A program made the position numbers and the translations under genes. The notes beneath the pieces were generated by a model. That model was given only the letters and a program-made list of their open reading frames with translations. It was not told the DNA's origin and did no database searches. 64,000 nucleotides of DNA, taken from positions 310,001 through 374,000 of the forward strand of contig CAVVMG010000001.1 of assembly GCA_963749415.1 (NCBI GenBank), in the 5' to 3' direction. Shown here one piece after another: positions 18,475 through 28,781 of this stretch; the stretch's first letter is position 1, and the number at the start of each line of letters is the position of its first letter. Source of the DNA: JALYNX01 sp963749415. Its GTDB lineage: Bacteria; Actinomycetota; Acidimicrobiia; Spongiisociales; ZC4RG35.

Positions 18475-20219
18475 GTATCGGCACTTGGTGGGCCGCGACC
18501 AGGCCCAAGCCCGGCACCCTGAAGAAGGATGCGGTTGCCGGCCTTCCCGGGGCCATCGGAAGTGTGCCGGACGGCATGGCTTCCGCGGTACTGGCCGGGG
18601 TCAACCCCGTATACGGGCTCTTTGCCAGCTTTGCGGGGCCGATCGGCGGTGGGCTCACCGCGAGTACCCGGCTGATGGTGATCACAACGACGACTGCGGC
18701 GGCACTGGCAGCCGGGTCGGCTCTCTCCTCGATCGACGCCGCGGACAGACCTGCCTCCCTGTTTCTGATTGTCCTCATTGCCGGCGCCTTCATGGTCGTC
18801 GCCGGGCTGTTGAAGTTGGGCAGGTACACCCGTTTCGTCTCCCATTCGGTGATGATCGGCTTCCTCACCGGGGTTGCGGCCAACATCATTTTCGGGCAGT
18901 TGCCCGACCTGACCGGGGTGGAGGCCGAGGGCGAAAACGCGATCGGCAAGGCCCTGGACGTGATCCTGAATCCGGGTTCGATCGACTTGCCCTCCCTGCT
19001 CGTCGGGCTCGGTGCAATGGCCATCCTGGTCGTGCTGGCGCGCACACCACTCTCCTCGTACTCATCGATCATCGCCCTGATCATCCCGACGCTGCTCACA
19101 CTTGGCGCCGAAACGATCGCCCGGGTCGAGGACGTCGGTGATATCCCCCGTGGCTTTCCAGTTCCCGCTCTCCCTCAACTTGGCCTGATCACGCCGACGA
19201 TCATCGCCACTGCCCTGGCCATCGCGGCGATCGTCCTGGTTCAGGGCGCCGGAGTCGCCGAGTCGGCGCCCAATCGTGACCGGTCTCGTTCCGACCCGGA
19301 TCAGGACTTCATCGCTCAAGGCGCCGGGAACCTGGCCTCTGGCTTCTTCCAGGGGATGCCGGTTGGGGGCTCGGTGGGCCAGACCGCACTAAATATCAGC
19401 GCCGGGGCGGTCGACCGTTGGGCATCGATCTTCTCGGGGATCTGGATGCTCGTGATCCTGGTTGCCTTTTCGGGTGTTGTCGGGGTGGTGGCGATGCCGA
19501 CACTCGCCGCAGTTCTCATCGTCGCTGCCGTCGGCTCGCTGCGCGTGGGTCAGATCCAGAGCATCATGCGCACAGGGCCCAACTCCCAGATCGCCCTCGT
19601 CTCCACCTTTCTGGCCACGCTCTTCCTACCGATCACCGCCGCGGTTGGGGTCGGCGTCGTTCTCTCCCTCATGCTCCAACTCAACCAGGAGGCCATCGAC
19701 CTCAAGGTGGTGGAATGGGTCCCTCGCGCAGACGGAGGGTTCGAAGAGCGCCCGGCACCCCTGGTTCTGCCCAGCCACGCGGTAACGATTCTCCATACAT
19801 ACGGGAGTCTGTTCTATGCCGGTGCCCGCACTCTCCAGGCTCGGCTCCCCCAGGTTGGAGAATCGATGGAACCGGTCGTGATCCTCCGCATTCGGGGCCG
19901 CTCGATGCTGGGTGCCACTGCGTTCGAGGTGATCACCGACTACTCAGAGCGCCTGGTGGGCGCCGGCGGCCGCCTCTATCTGAGTGGAGTGGAGCCATCG
20001 GTAGTTCGGCAGTTCGAGCGAACCGGCCACGTCACGACAGAGGGCCTGCTCCGGGTGATCGAAGCCACCCCTCATGTCGAGGAGTCGACCCGCGCCGCCC
20101 TCGGGGAGGCCGAGGCGTGGTTGATCAGCAATCGAGCCGCCGATGAGCCGATTCCCGAAGAGGAGCCTCCACCGCCGCGAATCGGGACCTGGATCAAGAA
20201 ACTGTTCCGACGGGGCTGA
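18471..20219 (+). CDS. SulP family anion transporter with C-terminal STAS domain
   Basis: 582 residues. The membrane part (~20-410) has the SulP pattern (AVAGLPGAIGSVPDGMASAVLAGVNPVYGLFA; later MPVGGSVGQTALNISAGA). The C-terminal part (~440-560) is a STAS domain with VVILRIRGRSMLGATAFEVI. SulP carriers exchange or import sulfate, bicarbonate or other anions; substrate cannot be told. The ATGA overlap with the upstream small membrane protein suggests that protein is a partner or shares regulation. Intact. Confidence 0.92.
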   Translation: MSIGTWWAATRPKPGTLKKDAVAGLPGAIGSVPDGMASAVLAGVNPVYGLFASFAGPIGGGLTASTRLMVITTTTAAALAAGSALSSIDAADRPASLFLIVLIAGAFMVVAGLLKLGRYTRFVSHSVMIGFLTGVAANIIFGQLPDLTGVEAEGENAIGKALDVILNPGSIDLPSLLVGLGAMAILVVLARTPLSSYSSIIALIIPTLLTLGAETIARVEDVGDIPRGFPVPALPQLGLITPTIIATALAIAAIVLVQGAGVAESAPNRDRSRSDPDQDFIAQGAGNLASGFFQGMPVGGSVGQTALNISAGAVDRWASIFSGIWMLVILVAFSGVVGVVAMPTLAAVLIVAAVGSLRVGQIQSIMRTGPNSQIALVSTFLATLFLPITAAVGVGVVLSLMLQLNQEAIDLKVVEWVPRADGGFEERPAPLVLPSHAVTILHTYGSLFYAGARTLQARLPQVGESMEPVVILRIRGRSMLGATAFEVITDYSERLVGAGGRLYLSGVEPSVVRQFERTGHVTTEGLLRVIEATPHVEESTRAALGEAEAWLISNRAADEPIPEEEPPPPRIGTWIKKLFRRG

Positions 20220-20225
20220 GTGGAC

Positions 20226-20241
20226 CGCTCGCCAGCGAGCG
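20226..20241. terminator. GC-rich hairpin between convergent genes
   Basis: CGCTCG and CGAGCG form a six-base stem around a four-base loop in the 61-bp gap between the convergent sulP and RseB-like genes. There is no T tract on either side, so this is only a possible bidirectional terminator. Confidence 0.3.
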
Positions 20242-20280
20242 TAGGGAGTGCGAGCGAATGGGCGGCGGGAACCGCGGCTT

Positions 20281-21187
20281 CTACCCGAACAGGCTTCGCC
20301 AGACCCGCTGCAGGAAGCCGGGGCTGCTCGGTGCGGCCAAACCGGCGAGCACTGCGGCGATGCATGTCGAGCGGCAGGTCTCCAACGAGCGCCATACCAC
20401 CCTCACGGGTCTCCCAGCTGTACGTGACCTGACCCGGTGAGAAGGCCCGGGCGTAGACGGCGTCTTCGATAACGAGGGCCCCCGGATCCTCCAACGCGAC
20501 CAGGGTTGGGGTCCGGAACACCGCAAACGAGAAGAAGCCGTCGGAGTAGTAGGCGAACACCAGACCCTCACCGTCCTCGTAGATGTCGAGTCGGCGGAAG
20601 TCACCGAGGCGATCCGGGAACTCCGCAACGGCACCGGGCTCCAAAGCCTCGGTGGACTCCGGCGTGGTCGCCGGCTCGTCAGCCGGTGAGGGGTCGAACT
20701 CGACGAACTTGCGCTCGCAGTACACGGACCCGTCCTCGTTGTAGGTCACCACGCTGAGCAACGCCCCGGTGCTCCCGTCGACGATCAATTCCGCCCGGAG
20801 CACGTCGCCTGCATACAACTTGTAAAGGCCTGCGTTGCGGTTGAGGAAGGTATGAGCGGTGCCCTCGTCGATGACGTAGGTCGGCTCGGCGTCGACGTCC
20901 TCGGCCGTTACCGAGGCGCTGGTCACAACCGCCCCTTCCCTGACCAACTCCCATCCCCCATAGCCGGAGGAGACCTCAACCTCTCCGGAGACGTGGAGCC
21001 CGGCACCGGTCTGCTCCAGGGAGACCACTGCGTTCTTGGCGCCATCTGGCGTGGTGCAGCTGATCACCTGCTCAGCCGTATAGGACGCTTCCCGGCTCCG
21101 ATCGAGCAGCTCGTCGAGCTCGACAGCCGAGGCGCTCACCGCCGGAACCAATGTCAGCAAGGCGACCATCGTCACGAGCCGCCTCAT
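20281..21187 (-). CDS. RseB/MucB-like sigma factor regulatory protein (one frameshift)
   Basis: A signal peptide (MRRLVTMVALLTLVPAVSASA) is followed by an RseB-like N-terminal fold (LDRSREASYTAEQVISCTTPDG...) and a second domain with FPDRLGDFRRLDIYEDGEGLVF. RseB-type proteins sit outside the membrane and protect the anti-sigma factor from cleavage. The frame breaks near 20358-20362; one missing base restores LDMHAAVLAGLAAPSSPGFLQRVWRSLFG, ending at 20281. ATG 21187 overlaps the anti-sigma stop (ATGA). The three-gene order sigma, anti-sigma, RseB supports the call. Confidence 0.76.
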
Positions 21188-21597
21188 TCGGTCACATCCC
21201 TCACGTCCGGAACCATCACCTTTGCCGGACCGAATGCGGGGTCGAGTGAGACTCTGGCCCCGAAGCGGCTGTTGAGATCGTCGACCGAGAGCGCGCTCGG
21301 CGGCGGCGTGAGGAGGGCGGCCAGAGTCACCACGATGGCAACCACGGCCGCGGCGGCACCCACCCACAACCCGCGATTGCGGTGGAGGGGAACGACAACT
21401 GGCTCGGCGTCCCCAAGGAGGCCCGGGGGCAGCTCGAGGACGGGCAGTGAGCGCACCGCGCTCCGCACCCGCTGCATGCGCTCCAAATCTCCGGCGCACG
21501 CGCCACAACGCGACATGTGGTCCAGCAATTGCCTGATCTCGCTCTGGGTCAGCTCACCATCCAGATAGGCGCTCAGGAGCTCGCTGGGGTGGGTCAT
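21184..21597 (-). CDS. ZAS-type anti-sigma factor
   Basis: 137 residues. The zinc anti-sigma motif His27-x3-Cys31-x2-Cys34 (HMSRCGAC) is in the N-terminal cytoplasmic domain; one membrane helix follows (~78-98, GLWVGAAAAVVAIVVTLAAL) and a ~40-residue outer tail. It should bind the ECF sigma factor encoded just upstream and hold it at the membrane until a signal arrives. Start and stop overlap both neighbours by 4 bp (ATGA), so all three are translated together. Confidence 0.92.
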   Translation of the reverse strand: MTHPSELLSAYLDGELTQSEIRQLLDHMSRCGACAGDLERMQRVRSAVRSLPVLELPPGLLGDAEPVVVPLHRNRGLWVGAAAAVVAIVVTLAALLTPPPSALSVDDLNSRFGARVSLDPAFGPAKVMVPDVRDVTE

Positions 21598-22097
21598 GTC
21601 AGCAATTCCACGAGGAGCTTCCGACCGCGATGGATTCGGCTGCGGACGGTCCCGATCGGCACCGCCACCGCATTGGCGATCTCTTCGTATGAGAGACCGA
21701 CGATGTCACAAAGCACCACCGCCTCCCTGAATTCGTACGGCAGCTCGAGTAGCGCCTTCTGGATGTCATCGCCGATCGAGATCCTCGAATACTCGACATC
21801 GGCGGGTGGAGTCGATGCGATGTCCCATCGGTCGATGTCTTCGGGAATCGGGAAGGTTGGCCTGCGATTGCGCCTCCGAACCTCATCGAGGAAAGCGTTC
21901 CGGGTGATCCTCCACAGCCAGCCCTCGAAGCTCCCGGGCTGATAAGAGGCGAGACCACGGCGGACTCGAAGCAGTACCTCCTGGACCAGGTCCGCGGCGT
22001 CGTCGGCGTTACCGGTGAGCCGGTAGGCGAAGTTGTAGATCTTCCTGCCATAGACACGCGCGACCTCTTCCCAGGTGAGTGGGACGGACTCTTCCAC
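21594..22097 (-). CDS. ECF RNA polymerase sigma factor (SigE/RpoE-like)
   Basis: 167 residues with region 2 (GRKIYNFAYRLTGNADDAADLVQEVLLRV and FEGWLWRITRNAFLDEVRR) and region 4 (LPYEFREAVVLCDIVGLSYEEIANAVAVPIGTVRSRIHRGR). No extra domains. It directs transcription of an envelope-stress or similar regulon under control of the membrane anti-sigma. Start ATG 22097; first gene of the three-gene module, and probably autoregulated, though no -35/-10 was identified by eye. Confidence 0.94.
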   Translation of the reverse strand: MEESVPLTWEEVARVYGRKIYNFAYRLTGNADDAADLVQEVLLRVRRGLASYQPGSFEGWLWRITRNAFLDEVRRRNRRPTFPIPEDIDRWDIASTPPADVEYSRISIGDDIQKALLELPYEFREAVVLCDIVGLSYEEIANAVAVPIGTVRSRIHRGRKLLVELLT

Positions 22098-22149
22098 GGA
22101 GAACTACACCTTCAACGCCGGTCGTCGGCGGCGGGTTCCTAGCGGCCCG

Positions 22150-22371
22150 CTAGGTGTCCGTGGTCTTCGGATCCGAGATCTGCGGATCCGTTGGCTGCGT
22201 GTCCGTGGCTTCGACATCCGACTCTGACTCGCTGCCTTGCTCGACGCCCTTGCGGAACTCCTTGGCGGATGCGCCGAGAGAGCGGGCGAGGTCGGGGAGC
22301 TTCCTCGCCCCGAAGATGAGGACCACGATCAGCAGGATGATCAAGAGCTCTTGGCCTTTCATACCGAACAA
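22150..22371 (-). CDS. tatA: Sec-independent translocase protein TatA
   Basis: 73 residues: one N-terminal helix (ELLIILLIVVLIFGARKLPD) with the FGxxKLPDLARSLG hinge and amphipathic helix typical of TatA/E, then an acidic Ser/Thr/Asp-rich tail. TatA oligomers form the pore of the twin-arginine export system for folded proteins. tatB and tatC are not in the window. It lies 52 bp upstream of the sigma factor gene on the same strand. Confidence 0.92.
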   Translation of the reverse strand: MFGMKGQELLIILLIVVLIFGARKLPDLARSLGASAKEFRKGVEQGSESESDVEATDTQPTDPQISDPKTTDT

Positions 22372-22425
22372 GTAGGACCTCCTGCTGTCAGCTTAACCAG
22401 GGGTTAAGGGTTTTCCGCTTGGCGC

Positions 22426-23355
22426 TCACCCGAGAGCCATCGAGTCGATGAATCGCTGCATCCGGTCACGGGTCACGAATCGCACCCGGGGTTCGGACAT
22501 CTCGACGTCGTAGATCATGAACGGGCCGTATTTGTCGGTGATCAACATGCCGCGGGCCGCTCCCGCGGTCCCGAATTCCGCCATGAACTTGCGAACCACC
22601 ATCTCGTCCAATTCCGGATGACTGCCCGACTGGTGGGACTCCGCCCGGATGAAGGTCTTCACGTTGTCCTTGATCGCCATATAGGTGCCATCGACCTGTG
22701 GCGTCACCATGTAGCCGAACATCTCGAGCAAGGCGAGGATGATCTCCGGACCGGAGGCGTTTGCCGGGTCGACCCCGCTCGTGCGGAGCCCTCGATCCAA
22801 TCCGGCCGGGACTCTCAGCTCCGCCCCGATCGGCCCCAAGTCGTCGCGGGGCACCTCGACCCGGGTCTCGTATTGGGCGGTGTGATCGGTCTCGAACTGC
22901 CCGGCGAACGGATCCCGGGCGATGTGAGTCAGGTTGAGCATGTCCGCCTGCATCGGCGGGGGTAGCTCCCCCGGAGCAGGCAGCTTGGTGCGACCTATCT
23001 CTCGCACCGCTTCACGACCCGCGAACACGACGATCACGGTGACATCTGAGATCGGAAGGATGTGCCTCTTCTCCCGCACCACCTCTATTGCCTCGTCGAC
23101 CAGCAGATCGTTGAGGACGGGGTCGTTTTCGTCTGGAAGGGGCACGTTGAAGGTGACCCTCGCCTCTGAGCCGTGGACGTGAAAGTCCGAGACCTCCGCG
23201 TGCCGGGTCGCGATGTCCTCGACCGGTTGTTCGCGCCGGAGCCACGATGTGTCCTCGAGGTCGATCGCGGCCGCCCGCTTGCGCTGCCTGCGCAGGCTGA
23301 ACACGACCACCATCAACGCAACCAGGACGATCAGAACAACGCCGACTTCCTGCAC
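22426..23355 (-). CDS. Membrane-anchored hypothetical protein
   Basis: 309 residues, intact. One N-terminal helix (VGVVLIVLVALMVVVFSLRR) is followed by basic residues, so the bulk is probably cytoplasmic. A middle region carries a hydrophobic strand pair (LPISDVTVIVVFAGREAV). The C-terminal ~60 residues (ARGMLITDKYGPFMIYDVE...RVRFVTRDRMQRFIDSMAL) recall the Mrr-type restriction fold seen in other membrane-anchored proteins, but no catalytic pattern is evident. I do not recognise the family. It precedes tatA on the same strand with a 54-bp gap. Confidence 0.65.
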   Translation of the reverse strand: MQEVGVVLIVLVALMVVVFSLRRQRKRAAAIDLEDTSWLRREQPVEDIATRHAEVSDFHVHGSEARVTFNVPLPDENDPVLNDLLVDEAIEVVREKRHILPISDVTVIVVFAGREAVREIGRTKLPAPGELPPPMQADMLNLTHIARDPFAGQFETDHTAQYETRVEVPRDDLGPIGAELRVPAGLDRGLRTSGVDPANASGPEIILALLEMFGYMVTPQVDGTYMAIKDNVKTFIRAESHQSGSHPELDEMVVRKFMAEFGTAGAARGMLITDKYGPFMIYDVEMSEPRVRFVTRDRMQRFIDSMALG

Positions 23356-23409
23356 GTCATGCCTCTCTCTCGACCACCCGAAAGCCTAATTTCAACATGA
23401 AGGCCGGCG

Positions 23410-25495
23410 TCAACCGTCGCCGGAGTCTTCCAGATCCCGGAGACGACCTTCGGCCTCGATTTCGTCGAGGAAGATCTCCGCGGTGGCCTCCATCGCCCCG
23501 GCGTTGAGGCGTTCGATCATCTTCGACTTGGAGGTCGCGGTGCCGAAAGCAGTGACCACATCTCCCCTGAGAAGGATGGTGTCACCTCCCGGGACGATCA
23601 CCCCGCGATCCCTCCTCACGGAAACCAAGGTCGACTCTTCGGGCCACGAAACCTCGCGGATCGCCCGGCCATCCGCCATCGAGCCGGGCGGGACCCGGAA
23701 GTCGTAGTACCCGGCGCCGGGATCGGTGCGTTGGGCCAGGCGGGCACGATGGAGCTCGACATCGGTCGCGGCGGTCAGTGCCAGGTGATAGGCGCTGACC
23801 GCGTCCTCCCGGCGGAACATGCCCTCCAGCCGCTGCGGGTCATCGTCGGCGACAACCGGGAGCCGGCCCACACCAAGGGCCGCCATCCGCTCCAGCGCAC
23901 GAGATACCGGGGTGGCCCGGGTGACGGTGGCCGGTCTCGACGTCATCGCCTCGCTGACGACACCGCTCTTGCCATCTGCGGTGAACCGGGCGATATCCGA
24001 GATGGTGATCAGGCCAACGAGGCGCCCGTCGTCGACCACCGGCGCACCGTGCGAGTGGTGTCGCTGCATGCGACCCTCGACTTCGCTCGAGGTCGTCCCC
24101 GGGCCCGACGATCACAACGGGCGTGGTCATCACCGCACCAACATCGATCGTGTCGAGGACGTCGACCTCCCCGGTCTGCCGAACACTGATCCCCATGCGC
24201 TTCAGAGCGAGGGAATACACGGAGTCGGGGGCGAAGCGCTCGGCGAGAAAGGTGGCGAGAGTGGCGGTCAGCATCAGGGGGAGGATCAGCTGATAGTCAC
24301 GGGCCCCGGTGACCTCGAAGACGATCAGGATTGCGGTTAGAGGCGCTCGTCCCACGACCGCGAACATTGCGGCCATCCCCACCACGGCGAAGGCTCCCGG
24401 ATCGAGCTCGGAGAAACCCCAGACCGGGGCAAAGAGAAAGGCGAACCCGGTGCCGACGGCGGCACCCATCATCAGCGACGGCATGAACGCCCCTCCGGAT
24501 CCGCCCGACGAAAGGGTCAAAGCGGTGGCCACGGCCTTGATCAATGCCAGGGCGATCAGGACCCACCACACCTCGGAGACCTGCCCGTTGAGCAGCTCGT
24601 TGGTCACTGCCTGACCGGTCCCAAAGACCGCGGGCTCGATGAAGATGAGCCCGGCCACGAGCAGACCCGTGATCACGGGCCGCAGCAGGCCCATGGGCCG
24701 CTCCCACGCCCTCGCGTACCGATCGACCACGCCGACGAGGCGGAGGAAGAGGAGCCCGACCGCCACCACCGCGATCGCCATACCGGCGTAGAGCACCAGC
24801 TCGGAAGGGTGGTTGAGCCGATAGGCCCCGGTCTGGATCGCCAGCTCCTGACCCACGAGGGTCTGCGTGGTCACCGCCGCCGTCACCGAAGCGATGACGA
24901 TTGCGGACATGTGCCGGGCCGCAAAGGAGGAAAGGATCACCTCGAGGGCGAACAGCATCCCGGCGATCGGAGCGTTGAACGCGGCGCCGATCCCGGCTCC
25001 AGCCCCGGCAGCCACCAGAGAGCGCAGCTGGTCCTCACCCAGATTGAATCGCTTCGAGATCACGGATCCGATGGCACCGCCCACCTGGACGATCGGGCCC
25101 TCCCGACCGGCCGAACCACCGGTGCCGATGGTGAGGGCGGTGGCCAGGATCTTGAGCGGGATGACCCGGGCCCGCATCTTGCCCCCTTGCACTTCGAGGG
25201 CGGCGACTGCCTGGGGCACGCCATCGCCCGAGATCTCCGGAGCGAGGCGCTTGGCCAGGAGCCAAGCGGCGAAGAACCCGGTGGGGACGGTGAGGAAGAT
25301 CCAGACCCGGCCCTCCTCGATGGCAAAGAGAGCAAAGAAGCGCTCGAACCAATCGACCAGGGTGACGAGGGCCGCGGCACCGAGCCCGACACCAACCCCG
25401 ATCAGAGCCGCCATTGCCAGGAATCCGCCCATCTGGCGCTCGGCGAGAACTCCGACCGCCGGCAACTTCCGGATGCTCTCCAAAGGACGGGTCAC
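23410..25495 (-). CDS. ClC-type chloride channel/antiporter with CBS and TrkA-C parts (one frameshift)
   Basis: ClC core with the anion-site loops GTGGSAGREGPIVQVGGAIGS and SSGGSGGAFMPSLMMGA; the gating glutamate is in GREGP. A CBS pair follows (DVGAVMTTPVVIVGPGDDLERV...HGAPVVDDGRLVGLITISD) and then a TrkA-C-like end. The frame breaks at the TT pair 24082-24083; adding one base joins GDDLERVEGRMQRHHSHGAPVV. About 695 residues in total. GTG 25495 is the likely start; an earlier GTG at 25570 would overlap the divergent gene. It moves Cl- or exchanges it for H+, with nucleotide-type control by the CBS unit. Confidence 0.8.
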
Positions 25496-25552
25496 CAGGT
25501 CAGGGTAAATGGAGGACCGCCGATCGCCGGTACCCCGTCCAGAATGTGGGTG

Positions 25553-26403
25553 ATGGCTTTTCGCTCTCACCTGACGAGACCACTGGATCCCCGGTTGCCG
25601 TCGAATGCGACGATCAGCGGGCTCACCCTGGTCGTAGCCGGCGCCGCAGGGATATTGGCGCTAACCGGGGATCGCACGCTCTGGCTGCCGGTGTTGGCAG
25701 CCGGTGCCACCTTCCTCACCTGGGCGTTGGGTCGTGAGCTCGACCCCGACCATCAGCCAACCGCGCTGATCGCCGCGCTCCCGGCCGCTGCCTCGTTCTC
25801 ATCGGGTTCGAGATCAGCATCCTGGTGACCGTCGCCGTGATGATGTCGGCGCGGCTGGTGGTGGCCTCCACGGGGCGACGGCCACTCCCCACCGATCTCG
25901 CCGGCATGGTGGTGCTCGCGGGAGCTGTCTCCATCACGCCGCTGGGCTGGGTCGCCGGATTCGGCCTGGCCGTTGCGATCTACCTCGACGACCGAATGGA
26001 GGAGACGCACAGCGGGAGGGCGGTGGTGGCAGCGATCGGTGCCGCCGTTGCCGCAACCGTGGTCGCAACTCTCACCGACGCCCTGCCGCAGACGGTGCCC
26101 CAGGTGCGACCCCTGCTCACATTGGCACTTGGGGCCCTGGCCCTGATCGCCGTGAGCCGCGACCCGGTTGCCCCCTCTTCACTGGTCGACTCCCGGCGCA
26201 AGGCGCTGCTGGTCCCTGAGCGCTTGCACACCGGTCGGGCCCTGGTCGGATTGGTCCTCTTCGTTGGTGGGCTGCTCGACCCGACCCAGGCCGTGGTGCT
26301 CGCCACCATGGCTTTCACCCTGGCTCTGGCACTCGGCGCCGATTCCGCGGAGCGGATCCGACGTGGGCGCCGCCCTCGCCAAGAAGGCCCGGGACCGCGT
26401 TAG
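25553..26403 (+). CDS. Polytopic membrane hypothetical protein (one frameshift)
   Basis: About 283 residues. From ATG 25553 (MAFRSHLTRPLDPRLPSN) two helices are read, then the frame changes near 25795 to VLIGFEISILVTVAVMMSARL, continuing through several more helices to a basic tail ending at 26403. No family recognised. It starts 57 bp from the divergent ClC gene and is followed 10 bp later by the DUF2277 gene. The DDRMEE and SVDSRRK-type charged loops are its only notable features. Confidence 0.6.
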
Positions 26404-26413
26404 CGTCCACGGG

Positions 26414-26629
26414 ATGTGCAGATCAATCAAGGTCCTTCGTGAGGGCGCCGTCCCGGCACCGAGTGAGGAGATCGAGGCCGCTGCTCTCCAATTCGTGCGC
26501 AAGATCTCGGGATTCTCCAAGCCCGCGGCTCACAATGCCGAGGCTTTCGACCACGCCGTGCACGAAATCGCATTGGCTTCGCAGGAGTTGCTGGAGGCCC
26601 TGGAGATCAGGGGCGCCAAAGCCTCCTGA
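26414..26629 (+). CDS. DUF2277 family protein
   Basis: 71 residues from ATG 26414: MCRSIKVLRE...EIEAAALQFVRKISGFSKPA. This matches the DUF2277 pattern (MCRxIK at the N-terminus, AALQFVRKxSGFxKP in the middle). A small helical protein of unknown role, common in Actinobacteria and Proteobacteria. The invariant Cys2 next to the start could be functional. It follows the membrane protein gene by 10 bp. Confidence 0.9.
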   Translation: MCRSIKVLREGAVPAPSEEIEAAALQFVRKISGFSKPAAHNAEAFDHAVHEIALASQELLEALEIRGAKAS

Positions 26630-26673
26630 GTACTCCCCGAGCGCTGTTGGGCAGGAACTCTTGAGCAGCGTCG

Positions 26674-27546
26674 CTATCCCGGGAGCAGGGTCCCGATCCC
26701 GCCTTCGAAAGCGTTGGCCAATGCCCGATGTGCTGCGGCCACGTCCTGGGCGGCGATGCCGACGCTCTTGAAGACAGTCACGTCCTCCCCGATCGCCGGA
26801 TTGGTTCCGGCAAGAAGCGACCGGAGATCGGTGTTGGCAGCCCGGCCTGCCTGTATCAGATCCCCGGCCTCGACCTCGGCAGCTTCCAGGTCATCGACCA
26901 CCACATAGGCCCTCTCCAACAGCTCGGGCGGCAACTCGGCCATCATGGGCGTGAACGCCCCCACTGCGTTGAGATGGGTGCCGGGCCGGACCATCGAGTG
27001 GTCGAATAGCGGTGTCGTCGCCGGCGTCGCGGATGAGATCACATCGGCCTCGGCGACCGCGTTGTCGGCGTAAGACTCCACCTCACCACCGATGAGCCCG
27101 GCGAGGGTCCGAGCCCGTACCGCCGACCGCGACCAGACCAGCACTCTGTCGATGGGCCGCACCGAGCGCACCGCCTCCACCTGGTCGAAAGCCATGGCAC
27201 CCGCACCGAGCATCGCAAGCGTCGATGCGCCACCGGAGGCGAGCAGGCTGGTCGCGAGCCCACAGACCGCCCCGGTGCGTATCGCGGTCAGCGTCGGCCC
27301 GTCGACCAGTCCCAGCGGGCTCCCCTCTTCGTCGAACACGACGACGAGCCCCGTTGGATTGCCGGGCACCGTGGACACCACCTTGACCGCCATGATGTCG
27401 TCGAGTCGCCCCGGCATGACCAGGGAGTTGGCGACCTGGATCCGCAATGGAGACTCGGCGTCGCCCGAGAATGCGTGCTCCATTGCCTCGATCGCGTCCG
27501 GCATGGGCAGGGCTGCCCTGGTGTCGGCCGCATTGAGATATCGCAT
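26674..27546 (-). CDS. Ornithine cyclodeaminase/mu-crystallin family protein
   Basis: 290 residues of the OCD/mu-crystallin fold. Visible: the substrate-side start MRYLNAADTRAALPMPDAIEAME, the central VDGPTLTAIRTGAVCGLATSLLA, and a Rossmann glycine stretch LAMLGAGAMAFDQVEAV. Members act as ornithine cyclodeaminase, alanine dehydrogenase, or ketimine reductase with NAD(P). The start overlaps the stop of the FAD oxidase (TGATG), so the pair probably acts in one amino- or imino-acid pathway; the FAD enzyme could make an imine that this enzyme reduces. Exact substrate unknown. Confidence 0.87.
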   Translation of the reverse strand: MRYLNAADTRAALPMPDAIEAMEHAFSGDAESPLRIQVANSLVMPGRLDDIMAVKVVSTVPGNPTGLVVVFDEEGSPLGLVDGPTLTAIRTGAVCGLATSLLASGGASTLAMLGAGAMAFDQVEAVRSVRPIDRVLVWSRSAVRARTLAGLIGGEVESYADNAVAEADVISSATPATTPLFDHSMVRPGTHLNAVGAFTPMMAELPPELLERAYVVVDDLEAAEVEAGDLIQAGRAANTDLRSLLAGTNPAIGEDVTVFKSVGIAAQDVAAAHRALANAFEGGIGTLLPG

Positions 27547-28781
27547 CAGGCCAGCACGTTTTTGACCGCGATGTCGATCGGCTCCCGATCGACTGAGAGG
27601 AAGCTCATCGGGACGTCGGTGTCGTAATCCATGCTTCGCCCGCTTAACGCCTGGGCCACCAGGGAGCCAACCGCGGGGGCGAGCTTGAACCCGTGGCCGG
27701 AGAACCCATTGGCCACCCAGAACCCCTCGACGCCCGTGGGCCCGACCACCGGGTGGACGTCCTCACGATTGATCGTGTAGAGCCCGGCTACCCCTGACAC
27801 CTGGCCCCGGGTGGCGAGCGCCGGAATTCGATGCTGGAGAGCGGCGAGTTTCATTTCGGTGAAGTCGGCGTCGGGCACCATCTTGAAATGGTCCGGATCG
27901 TCAACGATCTCCTCCTCGTCCTCGGCAGCAACCGAGCCGATGAGTATCTGCTCCGGCCCCTGAGGGCGGAAGTAGATCCCCGTCGAGTTGTCGGCCGCCA
28001 CCGGGAGCGGTCCCAGGTCAGGCGGCCAGGTCCGATACACAGTCTGGATTCGAGTCGGTGTCAGCGTCCAGCGGAGATCGGCCCCGGCCATCTCATTGAG
28101 CTGATTGCACCATGGCCCGGCTGCATTCACCACGAGACCAGCTGAGATCTCGGAGCCATCGGCTAATCGGACGCCTGTCACCCGCCCGTTCTCCCTGAGC
28201 ACGCCTGCGACCCGGGCATCGAATTCCACGGTGACCCCCTGGTTGCGAGCGGCTTCGATCAAGTCCTGGTTGGCTCCGCCGGGATCGGCATAGCCGCCGT
28301 CGGGCTCGAAGAGGAATGCCTCCCCGGGCTCACAGACATGCTCGTCGGCGGACTCGAAGTCGAGAGCCACCCCGCACGGAGAGAGCGCCGGATACATGGA
28401 GGTCACGTCTTCGGGGCCGAGGGCCCGAGCCTCCACTCCCTGTGATCTCAGCTTTCCGGCATCGGCCTCGACCTTCTCCCCCGACTCCCCCATGAGCCAG
28501 AGCACGCCCAGACGCTGCAGCCCGGAACGCGGCTCGCGGAGACCGGTGAATTCGGCCCAGTTCCCGTAGGCCTCCTGCCCATGGAAAGCGAGGCGCACCA
28601 CCTCGGGGTGGGTGTACCGGCAACGGCAGATCGAGGATGAGGCTCCCGTGGAGCCCTCCGACGGGCCGCGCCCCTTGTCGAGAGCTACCACGTCGCACAC
28701 GCCATGGCGGGCGAGCTGGTAGGCGATCGAGGAGCCGATGATCCCGGCCCCGACGACCACCACCTCGGCGGTCCGGGTCAT
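27546..28781 (-). CDS. FAD-dependent amino acid oxidase (DAO family, sarcosine oxidase-like)
   Basis: 411 residues. N-terminal dinucleotide fold VVVVGAGIIGSSIAYQLARHG, the second stretch GLVVNAAGPWCNQL and C-terminal GVEGFWVANGFSGHGFKLAPAVG mark the DAO superfamily, closest in layout to sarcosine oxidase beta/glycine oxidase type. It oxidises a secondary or primary amine using FAD. Co-translated with the OCD gene downstream, and its start overlaps the NYN gene stop (ATGA). Confidence 0.9.
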   Translation of the reverse strand: MTRTAEVVVVGAGIIGSSIAYQLARHGVCDVVALDKGRGPSEGSTGASSSICRCRYTHPEVVRLAFHGQEAYGNWAEFTGLREPRSGLQRLGVLWLMGESGEKVEADAGKLRSQGVEARALGPEDVTSMYPALSPCGVALDFESADEHVCEPGEAFLFEPDGGYADPGGANQDLIEAARNQGVTVEFDARVAGVLRENGRVTGVRLADGSEISAGLVVNAAGPWCNQLNEMAGADLRWTLTPTRIQTVYRTWPPDLGPLPVAADNSTGIYFRPQGPEQILIGSVAAEDEEEIVDDPDHFKMVPDADFTEMKLAALQHRIPALATRGQVSGVAGLYTINREDVHPVVGPTGVEGFWVANGFSGHGFKLAPAVGSLVAQALSGRSMDYDTDVPMSFLSVDREPIDIAVKNVLA